A DNA stretch of 64,000 nucleotides from Novosphingobium sp. AAP83 (GTDB taxonomy: Bacteria > Pseudomonadota > Alphaproteobacteria > Sphingomonadales > Sphingomonadaceae). This document shows positions 56,661-64,000 of this stretch, piece after piece. The stretch is taken from positions 105,884-169,883 of the forward strand of contig NZ_LJHY01000010.1 in NCBI RefSeq assembly GCF_001295795.1, in the 5' to 3' direction. The translations under genes and the position numbers were made by a program. Numbering within the stretch: the first letter of the stretch is position 1; every line of letters starts with the position of its first letter. The notes below the pieces were generated by a model that saw only the letters and a program-made list of their open reading frames with translations, did no database searches and was not told the origin of the DNA.

Positions 56661-56670
56661 TTGTATACAA
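56661..56670. promoter_or_regulatory. GntR/FCD-type operator palindrome TTGTATACAA
   Basis: A perfect 10-bp palindrome fitting the TNGT-N2-ACNA operator pattern of FadR-subfamily regulators. It lies in the 265-base divergent region between the TonB receptor (start 56562) and the HMG-lyase-like gene (56828), 99 and 158 bases from the two starts. The island encodes a regulator of this family. Binding is inferred from pattern and position. Confidence 0.6.
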
Positions 56671-56827
56671 AGCCTAGCGGTCAAGCTCCTAGAAAACATG
56701 CACCAACGTGCAGGTTTCGGGCACATCCGAAATGGCGGCACAACGAAATTGCATACGATTTGGTGAGAGCGATGATCTTGCGACAGTCCCCCTATTTGGC
56801 ATCATCCGGTTCGGCAGGGCACCGGCG

Positions 56828-57754
56828 ATGAACCGCGCAATCACTTTTTTAGAGGTGGGGCCGCGTGACGGCTTGCAGAACGAAAAAGCGCTTGTCGCCA
56901 CCGCTGACAAGCTGGAACTGGTCCGCCGCAGCATCGATTCAGGCGCGCGCCGGATCGAGGTGACAAGCTTCGTCAATCCCAAGCGCGTTCCGCAAATGGC
57001 CGATGCCGAAGCGGTCTGCGCTGGCCTGCCCAAGGTCGATGGCGTCAGCTACATCGGCCTTGTCCTGAATGCGCGCGGTGCTGAACGCGCCATCGCCACA
57101 GGCGCACTGCACGAACTGGGCGCGGTGTGTGTTTCAACCGATACATTTGCGATCGCCAACCAGGGCCAGACCAGCGATGACTCGGTAGATGCCGCAAAGA
57201 CCATCATCGGCATGGCACAGCAGGCCGGTTTAAAAGGCCAGGTGACCATCGCGGCTGCTTTTGGTTGCCCGTTTGAGGGCGAGGTGAGCGAAGACCGCGT
57301 TGTGGCCATGGCGCTATCGTTGGCGAAAGCCAATCCCATCGAAATTACCCTTGCCGATACCATTGGCGTGGCAGATCCGGCGCACGTTTCGCGCCTTGTC
57401 CGCCGCGTGGTCGAAGCCATCGCGCCGATCCCGGTGCGCGTCCATTTCCACAACACGCGCGGGACCGGCATCGCCAATGTCTGGGCGGCGATCGAGGCGG
57501 GTGCAAGCGTGATTGATGCCGCTTTGGGCGGCCTTGGCGGTTGTCCGTTTGCGCCCGGCGCTGCGGGCAATGTGTCGAGCGAGGACGTGGTTTACATGCT
57601 GGACCGCGCGGGCGTTCACACCGGCATGAACCTTGGCAAAATGATCGAGACCAACCGCTGGCTTACCGGCGTGATGGGCCGCAAACTTCCCGGAATGGTG
57701 GCCCATGCGCCGCCCTTTCCGAAACTGGCTTTCCCGAAATCAGAGCAGGAGTAA
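56828..57754 (+). CDS. HMG-CoA lyase-like enzyme (DRE-TIM family), 308 aa
   Basis: HMG-CoA lyase cleaves 3-hydroxy-3-methylglutaryl-CoA to acetoacetate and acetyl-CoA; relatives cleave similar beta-hydroxy acyl-CoAs. The DRE-TIM barrel is complete: FLEVGPRDGLQNE, EVTSFVNPKRVPQMADA, FGCPFEGEVS, EITLADTIGVADP, VRVHFHNTRGTGIANVWAAI (catalytic His), and the signature GLGGCPFAPGAAGNVSSEDV with its cysteine. I start at ATG 56828 (MNRAITFLEVG); the frame is open 40 codons further but that part is promoter. It leads a tight operon: hyuA begins 6 bases after its stop. The true substrate may differ from HMG-CoA. Confidence 0.92.
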   Translation: MNRAITFLEVGPRDGLQNEKALVATADKLELVRRSIDSGARRIEVTSFVNPKRVPQMADAEAVCAGLPKVDGVSYIGLVLNARGAERAIATGALHELGAVCVSTDTFAIANQGQTSDDSVDAAKTIIGMAQQAGLKGQVTIAAAFGCPFEGEVSEDRVVAMALSLAKANPIEITLADTIGVADPAHVSRLVRRVVEAIAPIPVRVHFHNTRGTGIANVWAAIEAGASVIDAALGGLGGCPFAPGAAGNVSSEDVVYMLDRAGVHTGMNLGKMIETNRWLTGVMGRKLPGMVAHAPPFPKLAFPKSEQE

Positions 57755-57760
57755 CACCCG

Positions 57761-59818
57761 ATGGGCTATCGCCTTGGCGTCGATGTCGGCGGCACTTTCA
57801 CCGATCTGCTGCTGTTCGATACGTTGAGCAGCGCGGTGTGGCGTCACAAGACGCCATCGACCCCGCATGACAGTTCTGAGGGCATCCTTAACGGGGTGAC
57901 GGCGATCTGCGCCAAGGCCGGGATCGGTGCGGGGGATATCGATTACTTCCTGCATGGCACCACCGTGGCCACCAATGCGGTGCTGGAAGGCAAGGGCGCA
58001 AAGGTCGGCCTCGTAGCGACCGAGGGCTATCGCCATATCATGCAGATCGCGCGCAGTTTTGTGCCGGGCGGGCTTGCAGGATGGATCATCTGGCCCAAGC
58101 CGCAACCATTGGCCGCGCTGGAAGATACCGTCACGATCAAAGGCCGTATGGATGCCGAAGGCAACGAACTGCGCCCGATTGATGATGCGGATATCGCCAC
58201 GCAATTGTCCACGCTCAAGGCCAATGGCGTTGAGGCCATCACTGTCAGCCTGATCAATGCCTATACCAACGGCGCGCACGAAAAGCGCGTCGGCCAGTTG
58301 GCGGGCGAGATCATGCCGGGTGTTCCGGTATCGCTGTCCCACGAAGTCCTGCCAGAAATGCAGGAATACGAGCGCACGCTGACCACGGTTGCCAATGCTG
58401 CGGTGCGCCCGATTGTCGGCAAGTACGTGTCGAACCTGCGCTCGCGCCTTGCCGATGCGGGGATGAACGGCAAGCTCTCGCTGCTGCGCTCTGATGGCGG
58501 CTTGATGAGCGCGCACAAGGCCGAGGAGCATCCGGTCAACATCCTGATGTCGGGGCCTGCGGGCGGTGTTACCGGCGCGATCTGGGTGGGCCGCAATGCG
58601 GGTATCAAGAACATCCTCACGCTCGATGTCGGCGGCACCTCCACCGACGTTGCCCTGATCGAAAATCTCGAAGCGCGCCGCCAGCGCACCACCGAAGTCG
58701 GCCATCTTTCCGTCCGCGCCTCGGCGCTGGATGTGAAGACTGTTGGCGCGGGCGGCGGATCGATTGCTTATGTTCCCGAGCTGACAAAGGCTTTGCGTGT
58801 AGGCCCGCAGAGCGCAGGAGCAGTGCCAGGGCCGGTCGCCTATGGGAAAGGCGGCACGCTGCCCACGGTTACCGATGCCAATGTGGTATTGGGTTATCTG
58901 CCCGAGAATCTTCTCGGCGGCACATTCAATCTGGATCGTGAAGGCGCGAAAAAGGCGGTGCAGACCATTGCCGATGCGCTTGGCATCGATCTGATGGCCG
59001 CTGCGCGCGGGATCATCGATATCGTCAATGAAAACATGTTCGGCGCGCTGCGCATGATCTCTGTCCAGCAAGGCTATGACCCGCGTGACTTCGCGCTGAT
59101 GGGCTTTGGCGGAGCAGGTCCGCTCCACGTCAATGCCGTCGCCCGCCTGATGGGATCGTGGCCCGCGATCTCGCCCGTTAGCCCCGGTGTGCTCTGTGCC
59201 CTCGGCGATGCCACCACGCGCATGCGCACCGAAACCGCGCGCTCGTTCAGCCGCCTTGCCACGCAAACGCAAGCGGCAGACCTCATCACCATCCTTGATG
59301 AAATGGCCGCGCAAACCCGCGCTGAACTGCTCTCCGATGGCGTACCCGAGGACGAAATCTCGACCGCTTTCGAAGTCGACGTGCGCTATGCCGGACAAGC
59401 CTTCGAAGTGCCGCTGACGATCACCGCCGATGTGCTCACCAGCGATGGCATCGCCGGCATCCTTGCGCGCTTTGATGCCGAACACAAACGCTTGTTCACC
59501 TTCAACATGGACACCCCGCACGAGATCGTGAACTTGCGCGCTGTGGCCATGGGCCGCGCGCTCGATCTGCCAGCCGCGCCGCTGGAACAGGGCGATGGCA
59601 ACCCGATTGCCGCCAAGATGCGCGATCACACCCTATGGATGGACGGGCGCGAACAGCCCGCCGTGATCTATGACCGCGCCAAATTGCGCGCCGGAGACAT
59701 TATCCCCGGCCCGGCCATCGTATGTGAAATGGATTCGACCACGCTGATCGAACCCGGCTGCACCGGCACTGTCGACACCGTCGGCAACATCCTGATCCAT
59801 CTGGGCCAAGAAGCTTAA
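57761..59818 (+). CDS. Hydantoinase/oxoprolinase subunit A (HyuA family), 685 aa
   Basis: HyuA-type proteins are ATP-using subunits of N-methylhydantoinase, 5-oxoprolinase and acetone/acetophenone carboxylase complexes. The ASKHA nucleotide-binding marks are visible: YRLGVDVGGTFTDLLLFDT at the start, HGTTVATNAVLEGKGAKVGL, LLRSDGGLMSAHKAEEHPVN, and ILTLDVGGTSTDVALIEN (phosphate 2). The length of 685 is typical. Start ATG 57761 lies 6 bases after the lyase stop. HyuB follows after 19 bases, so the two very likely form one complex. Which substrate is phosphorylated or cleaved cannot be told. Confidence 0.94.
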   Translation: MGYRLGVDVGGTFTDLLLFDTLSSAVWRHKTPSTPHDSSEGILNGVTAICAKAGIGAGDIDYFLHGTTVATNAVLEGKGAKVGLVATEGYRHIMQIARSFVPGGLAGWIIWPKPQPLAALEDTVTIKGRMDAEGNELRPIDDADIATQLSTLKANGVEAITVSLINAYTNGAHEKRVGQLAGEIMPGVPVSLSHEVLPEMQEYERTLTTVANAAVRPIVGKYVSNLRSRLADAGMNGKLSLLRSDGGLMSAHKAEEHPVNILMSGPAGGVTGAIWVGRNAGIKNILTLDVGGTSTDVALIENLEARRQRTTEVGHLSVRASALDVKTVGAGGGSIAYVPELTKALRVGPQSAGAVPGPVAYGKGGTLPTVTDANVVLGYLPENLLGGTFNLDREGAKKAVQTIADALGIDLMAAARGIIDIVNENMFGALRMISVQQGYDPRDFALMGFGGAGPLHVNAVARLMGSWPAISPVSPGVLCALGDATTRMRTETARSFSRLATQTQAADLITILDEMAAQTRAELLSDGVPEDEISTAFEVDVRYAGQAFEVPLTITADVLTSDGIAGILARFDAEHKRLFTFNMDTPHEIVNLRAVAMGRALDLPAAPLEQGDGNPIAAKMRDHTLWMDGREQPAVIYDRAKLRAGDIIPGPAIVCEMDSTTLIEPGCTGTVDTVGNILIHLGQEA

Positions 59819-59837
59819 AACCGGGGGAGGACGAATC

Positions 59838-61724
59838 ATGCCTGCAACCATCATCCAGACCAACGAGACCCCGTTCAACCGTGTGCCCATCGATCCGGTC
59901 ACGCTCGACATCATGGAGAACGCGCTGCGTAATGCGCGGATCGAAATGGACGCAACCTTGGTGCGCACCGCGATGTCTCCGGGCATCCGTGAACAGGGAG
60001 ATGCCTTCCCGCTGATCGCCGATCACACCGGCAAGATGATCGTCGGCCAGTTCGGCAGCTTCATCGGCGGCTTCCTCGATAACTATGCCGGAACGCTGGA
60101 AGACGGCGACATGATCTTCCTGTCCGATCCCTATTCGGTCGGCGGCGCGGTTAGCCACTCTAACGATTGGCTTGTCCTGCTGCCGGTGTTCAAGGACGGA
60201 CGCCTGATCGCCTACACCTCGATGTTCGGCCACCAGTCCGACATCGGCGGTAAAGTCGTCGGCTCGATGCCGATCAACGCCCATTCGATCTTTGAAGAAG
60301 GCGTACGCATCCCGCCGGTCAAAATCTGGAAAAAGGGCGAATACAACGAAGACCTCGTCCGCCTTGTCATGCACCAGACGCGCAAGCCCGATTGGTGCGC
60401 AGCAGACCTTAACGCGCTGATCGCAGCGTGCCGCGTGGCCGCGCGCCGCGTGATCGAAATGGCAGAGCGGTTCGGCGATGATGTCTATGTTTCGGCAACG
60501 CAGGAACTGCTCGCGCGCAATCACCGCGCGATGAAATCCCTGATCGGCATGGCGATTGCCGAAGAGCCGGTCAGCTTCGAAGACTATATCTGCGACGATG
60601 GCATGGGCTTTGGCCCCTACAAGATCAAATGTACGATGTGGCGCGAAGATGGCCGCGTCGTGCTCGATTTTGCGGGCACTGATCCGCAATCGGTCGCCTC
60701 GATCAACTTCCTGCTGAACGAGAACATGTTCAAGATGTTCTTCGGCATTTACATGATCATGGTGTTCGATCCGCAGATCCTGTTCAACGACGGGTTCTAT
60801 GATCTGATCGATGTGCGCATCCCCGAAGGATCACTGCTCAAGCCCAAATTCCCTGCAGCACTCTCGGGCAGAACCCATGCGCTGGGCCGCATTTTCGATA
60901 TCCTGGGCGGATTGCTGGGGCAAAAGACCCCGGAATTCCTCAACGCGGCCGGATTCTCGTCAAGCCCGCACTTGTTCTATTCGGGCAACGATGAACGCCC
61001 CGGCAAGAAGGCCGAATGGTTCCAGCTGTTCCAGATCGGCTTTGGCGGCGTGCCCGGAAGGCCCATGGGCGATGGCCCGGACGGCCACTCGCTCTGGCCT
61101 GGCTTTACCAACGTGCCCAACGAATTCCTCGAACGCTATTTCCCGATGGTGATCGAACGCTACGAATGCGAACCCGATTCGGGCGGCGCAGGCCTGCATC
61201 GCGGCGGCAATGGCATCCGCATGACTTATCGCTTCCTCTCCAAGGGCACGATTGCGATCCACGATGACCGCTGGTTCGTGCCCCCATGGGGCGTCAACGG
61301 CGGTGAGCCGGGAGCGCGCGCGCGCAAGATCCTTGAAAAGGCCGATGGCACGCAGATCATCATCGCCAACAAGGTGGAAGACGTCGACGTGGAAGCGGGC
61401 GACCAGTTGCACTTCATCACATGGGGCGGCGGCGGCTGGGGCGATGCTCTGGCCCGCGATCCCGCGCTTGTAGGCTTGGAAATCCGCCAAGGCTTGATCA
61501 CTGCTGAAGGCGCAAAGGCCTATGGCGTGGTCGCCGATGATCACGGTACGGTCAATGCAGAGGCCACCGAGGCCTTGCGTACCGAACTGCGCAACAATCG
61601 CGGCGAACTGCCGCTGTTCAACTACGGGCCGGGGATCGACGCGCTGCGGGCCAATTGTCAGGCAGAAACCGGCCTTCCCGCGCCGATCCAGCCCGAATGG
61701 CCGCTTCTGGAAGCGGCGGAGTAA
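59838..61724 (+). CDS. Hydantoinase/oxoprolinase subunit B (HyuB family), 628 aa
   Basis: Partner subunit of HyuA. Family features: VTLDIMENALRNARIEMDAT, FPLIADHTGKMIVGQFGSFI, FLSDPYSVGGAVSHSNDWLV, TSMFGHQSDIGGKVVGSMP (metal-binding-like His/Asp), and the C-terminal GGAGLHRGGNGIRMTYRFL with VEAGDQLHFITWGGGGWGD. Length 628 is normal. Start ATG 59838 follows GGGGGAGGACG. It is between hyuA and the CoA-transferase, with 19- and 5-base gaps. A carboxylase role (acetone or acetophenone carboxylase type) is as possible as hydantoinase, judged only from the neighbours. Confidence 0.94.
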   Translation: MPATIIQTNETPFNRVPIDPVTLDIMENALRNARIEMDATLVRTAMSPGIREQGDAFPLIADHTGKMIVGQFGSFIGGFLDNYAGTLEDGDMIFLSDPYSVGGAVSHSNDWLVLLPVFKDGRLIAYTSMFGHQSDIGGKVVGSMPINAHSIFEEGVRIPPVKIWKKGEYNEDLVRLVMHQTRKPDWCAADLNALIAACRVAARRVIEMAERFGDDVYVSATQELLARNHRAMKSLIGMAIAEEPVSFEDYICDDGMGFGPYKIKCTMWREDGRVVLDFAGTDPQSVASINFLLNENMFKMFFGIYMIMVFDPQILFNDGFYDLIDVRIPEGSLLKPKFPAALSGRTHALGRIFDILGGLLGQKTPEFLNAAGFSSSPHLFYSGNDERPGKKAEWFQLFQIGFGGVPGRPMGDGPDGHSLWPGFTNVPNEFLERYFPMVIERYECEPDSGGAGLHRGGNGIRMTYRFLSKGTIAIHDDRWFVPPWGVNGGEPGARARKILEKADGTQIIIANKVEDVDVEAGDQLHFITWGGGGWGDALARDPALVGLEIRQGLITAEGAKAYGVVADDHGTVNAEATEALRTELRNNRGELPLFNYGPGIDALRANCQAETGLPAPIQPEWPLLEAAE

Positions 61725-61729
61725 TTGTC

Positions 61730-62926
61730 ATGACTGCCCACAATCCCGGAGCCCTGCGCGACATCCGCGTCGTCGAACTCGGCCAGCTTCTCGCAGGCCC
61801 GTTCTGCGGCCAGTTGCTGGGCGATATGGGTGCCGACGTGATCAAGGTGGAACCACCCGTGACGGGTGATCCCATGCGCGAATGGGGCCAAGGCTTCGAA
61901 AAAGTGCAATGGGAAGTGATCGCGCGCAACAAACGCTCGGTCAGCGCCAACTTGCGCGTGCCTGAAGGTCAAGCCCTGGTGCGCAAGTTGATCGCGCATG
62001 CCGATGTGGTGATTGAAAACTTCAAACCCGGCACGATGGAAAAGTGGGGCCTTGGGCCTGACCTATTGCTCGCCGAACACCCCGGCCTGATCATTGCGCG
62101 CATGTCGGGCTATGGCCAGACCGGCCCCTATTCCGACCGCGCAGGCTTTGGCGGGATTGGCGAGGCGATGGGCGGCTGGCGCTATATCGTCGGCGAACCC
62201 GACCGCGCGCCCAGCCGTATGGGCATTTCCATCGGTGATACGCTGACGGCCACTTACGGCTGCATGGGCGTATTAGCCGCGCTGCACGAACGCGACCGTT
62301 CGGGCCGGGGCCAGGTGATCGACGCCGCGCTCTATGAATCGGTGCTGCAAGTGATGGAAGGCCTCGTGCCCGAATATGACCGGATGGGCTTGATCCGCGA
62401 ACGCTCGGGTTCGGTGCTCAAAGGCATCGCGCCGTCGAACGTCTATTCGTGCAAAGACGGTGAATTCATGATCGGCGCAAACAAGGATTCGCTGTGGAAG
62501 CGCCTTGCCACCGCGATGGACCGCGCTGAACTGGGCGATGATCCGCGCTATGCCACGCATATTGCGCGCGGTGAAAATCAGGACGAGCTCGACAATCTGA
62601 TCAACGCCTGGACCCGCACCCTGACGATGGATCAGGTCGACGCGCTGATGATCGAACACTCGATCCCCGCAGGCCGCGTCTACCGCGCGCCCGACATGCT
62701 CGAAGACCCGCACTTCCAAGCGCGCGAAGCGATCATAGAGGTGGAAACCGAACGCTTCGGCCCGCTCAAGATGCAATCCAGCTTCCCGCGCATGTCCGCC
62801 ACCCCCGGCTCCGTCCGCCGCCCCGCCCCCTCCATCGTCGGCCAACACAACGCCGAGATTTACGGCGAATTGCTGGGGTTAGGCGAGGCGGAACTGGCAG
62901 CGATGGCAGAACAGGGCGTGATCTGA
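61730..62926 (+). CDS. CaiB/BaiF family CoA-transferase (class III), 398 aa
   Basis: Class III CoA-transferases move CoA between organic acids. Motifs: IRVVELGQLLAGPFCGQLLG, DMGADVIKVEPPVTGDPMRE, RNKRSVSANLRVPEGQALVR and the catalytic aspartate segment GQVIDAALYESVLQVMEG. I use ATG 61730 (MTAHNPGALRDIRVVELG); the longer frame lies inside hyuB. It begins 5 bases after hyuB and is last in the lyase-hyuA-hyuB-transferase operon. It would activate the acid that the HMG-lyase-like enzyme then cleaves. Acceptor is unknown. Confidence 0.94.
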   Translation: MTAHNPGALRDIRVVELGQLLAGPFCGQLLGDMGADVIKVEPPVTGDPMREWGQGFEKVQWEVIARNKRSVSANLRVPEGQALVRKLIAHADVVIENFKPGTMEKWGLGPDLLLAEHPGLIIARMSGYGQTGPYSDRAGFGGIGEAMGGWRYIVGEPDRAPSRMGISIGDTLTATYGCMGVLAALHERDRSGRGQVIDAALYESVLQVMEGLVPEYDRMGLIRERSGSVLKGIAPSNVYSCKDGEFMIGANKDSLWKRLATAMDRAELGDDPRYATHIARGENQDELDNLINAWTRTLTMDQVDALMIEHSIPAGRVYRAPDMLEDPHFQAREAIIEVETERFGPLKMQSSFPRMSATPGSVRRPAPSIVGQHNAEIYGELLGLGEAELAAMAEQGVI

Positions 62927-62995
62927 GGCTGCGGGGTAGGCTCCAACCCTGCTTAGTCAATTGACCCGAATGGTGCCGCCTCATAGACATGCGGC

Positions 62996-63892
62996 ATGGC
63001 TAAAGGCATATTCGTTCATCGGACTGACTCTATCTATGACGATAGTCCGGCGGAGCAATACCAGTTCCCGAGGCAATATCTCAGTCGGGTGAGCGCCTGT
63101 ATTGGCGATTGGATCATTTACTACGAGCCAAGCAAAATACGCGACACGCGTGGATACTTTGCGGTCGCTAAAGTAGCGCATGTGGTACCTGACCCTACAG
63201 CAAAAGGTATGTATTTCGCACTCATTGAGCCCGGTACGTACTTAGATTTCCCCAATCCGGTACCGTTTAACGGTGCGCTGGGACTGGTTGAGCGTGGCGT
63301 TCTTAACGACCACGGTAAGATTTCTGGTCGCGCTCAATCCGCTGTCCGACCTCTATCGATTGAAGACTTCAATCGGATCATCGACCTTGGCCTTGCGGAA
63401 GATGGCAGCTTCCTGCCGAGAATCGATGAAGTGTCTGACGACGTTCTACGTGAGGAGCGTTCGCAGTTTCAGTTTGAAATCGAACGGGACCGCGTTGCCA
63501 ACTTGGGTTCACGGCTTGTCCGCGACCGATTATTCCGCCGCCGTGTCGTTGCTGCCTATGGAGCTCGATGTGCAGTAACTGGGCTGAAGCTCATCAACGG
63601 AGGAGGTCGCGCCGAAGTCGAGGCCGCACACATCCGATCAGTAGACCGTGGAGGACCTGATATCGTCACCAACGGGATCGCCCTATCTGGAACTGTTCAT
63701 TGGATGTTCGACAGAGGCCTGATAGGCCTGAGCGACAATCTGGAGATCCTGATCAGCCGGCAAGCCAATGACTCCGACAGCATCCGCGCGATGATTAACA
63801 AGACGGGCTTCGCAATCCCGCCGCAACGTCCGTTGGAACGACCGCATCCCGCATTCTTAGCGTGGCATCGCGAGCATTGCTTCAAACTATAA
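62996..63892 (+). CDS. HNH endonuclease with separate N-terminal domain, 298 aa
   Basis: The C-terminal part (about 175-260) is an HNH nuclease domain of the HNH_2 type: RRRVVAAYGARCAVTGLKL, EAAHIRSVDRGG (first His), VTNGIALSGTVHWMFDRGLI (Asn and second His). The N-terminal 100 residues (GIFVHRTDSIYDDSPAEQYQ, GDWIIYYEPSKIRDTRGYFA, then YLDFPNPVPF) look like a compact beta-rich domain, possibly a PUA/EVE-like base reader. That would make it a modification-dependent restriction enzyme, which is inference. Codon use is less GC-rich than neighbouring genes, a sign of acquisition. Start ATG 62996. Confidence 0.85.
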   Translation: MAKGIFVHRTDSIYDDSPAEQYQFPRQYLSRVSACIGDWIIYYEPSKIRDTRGYFAVAKVAHVVPDPTAKGMYFALIEPGTYLDFPNPVPFNGALGLVERGVLNDHGKISGRAQSAVRPLSIEDFNRIIDLGLAEDGSFLPRIDEVSDDVLREERSQFQFEIERDRVANLGSRLVRDRLFRRRVVAAYGARCAVTGLKLINGGGRAEVEAAHIRSVDRGGPDIVTNGIALSGTVHWMFDRGLIGLSDNLEILISRQANDSDSIRAMINKTGFAIPPQRPLERPHPAFLAWHREHCFKL

Positions 63893-63955
63893 GGGCACCC
63901 AGCAGAGGCTGTGTTCACCTCATGATATCTGACTATTACCTGCTCCCGTTCGTGT

Positions 63956-64000
63956 CGAGCGAAGTCGAGACACAGCTCGTGAGTGTCTCGACTTCGCTCG
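63956..64000. repeat. Dispersed inverted repeat at window end
   Basis: Perfect 18-nt arms CGAGCGAAGTCGAGACAC (63956-63973) and its complement (63983-64000) around a 9-base loop. The right side runs to the window edge and may continue. From memory, this GTGTCTCGACTTCGCTCG unit is a frequent intergenic repeat of sphingomonads. It lies after the HNH gene. Confidence 0.75.

Noticed and set aside
57740..59629. 629-codon minus-strand ORF opposite hyuA
   Set aside because: Same GC-driven shadow effect; the plus frame carries the complete HyuA motifs and operon spacing.

Overview
The window looks like chromosomal DNA of a GC-rich alphaproteobacterium, most likely a sphingomonad (Novosphingobium/Sphingomonas type). 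Supporting signs are a 1571-residue NAD-glutamate dehydrogenase, a SUF operon led by an Rrf2/IscR-type regulator, a PopZ-like DUF2497 protein next to a TolC exporter and an isoaspartyl-methyltransferase-like protein, a large TonB-dependent receptor, small zinc-knuckle proteins ending in HLTSR, and several families of intergenic palindromes. This placement is inference from gene content. No rRNA, tRNA, CRISPR array or prophage was seen.

Layout. 1-3.7 kb: 5' part of ruvA, a small unknown protein, and acnA with a Fur-box-like palindrome upstream. 3.7-10 kb: a DMT transporter, two L,D-transpeptidases of different families, two GNAT acetyltransferases flanking ispG, and a secreted-protein gene broken by an in-frame amber codon. 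10-16.9 kb: tldD, a 27-nt perfect palindrome, a zf-CHCC protein, a lone ABC ATPase, nadB and a compact modABC operon. 17-24.6 kb: NAD-GDH and a three-gene operon (hydrolase, TPR protein, luciferase-like oxidoreductase). 24.8-28 kb: thrS, a MITE-like repeat and an internally duplicated protein. 28-34.1 kb: the suf operon (regulator, sufB, DUF559, sufC, sufD, sufS, sufT-like, sufA), preceded by a candidate terminated small RNA or leader. 34.7-50.2 kb: pyrD, ggt, a long-chain acyl-CoA ligase, mutS, a polytopic membrane protein, maeB, a LytS/LytTR two-component pair and class I fumarase. 50.3-53.3 kb: the PCMT-like protein, TolC, PopZ-like protein and a thioredoxin-like ferredoxin. 53.3-62.9 kb: a probable catabolic island with a GntR/FCD regulator, TonB receptor, HMG-CoA-lyase-like enzyme, HyuA/HyuB and a CaiB/BaiF CoA-transferase. 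The window ends with an HNH endonuclease of foreign-looking composition and a dispersed inverted repeat.

How the genes work together. acnA, maeB, fumarase, NAD-GDH and the acyl-CoA ligase are central carbon functions. The SUF system would build the Fe-S clusters needed by AcnA, IspG and class I fumarase encoded in the same window. The 53-63 kb island has the parts for uptake, ATP-dependent carboxylation or hydrolysis, CoA activation and retro-aldol cleavage of an unknown small molecule. A GntR-type operator palindrome lies in its divergent promoter region. It is the best candidate here for an undescribed pathway.
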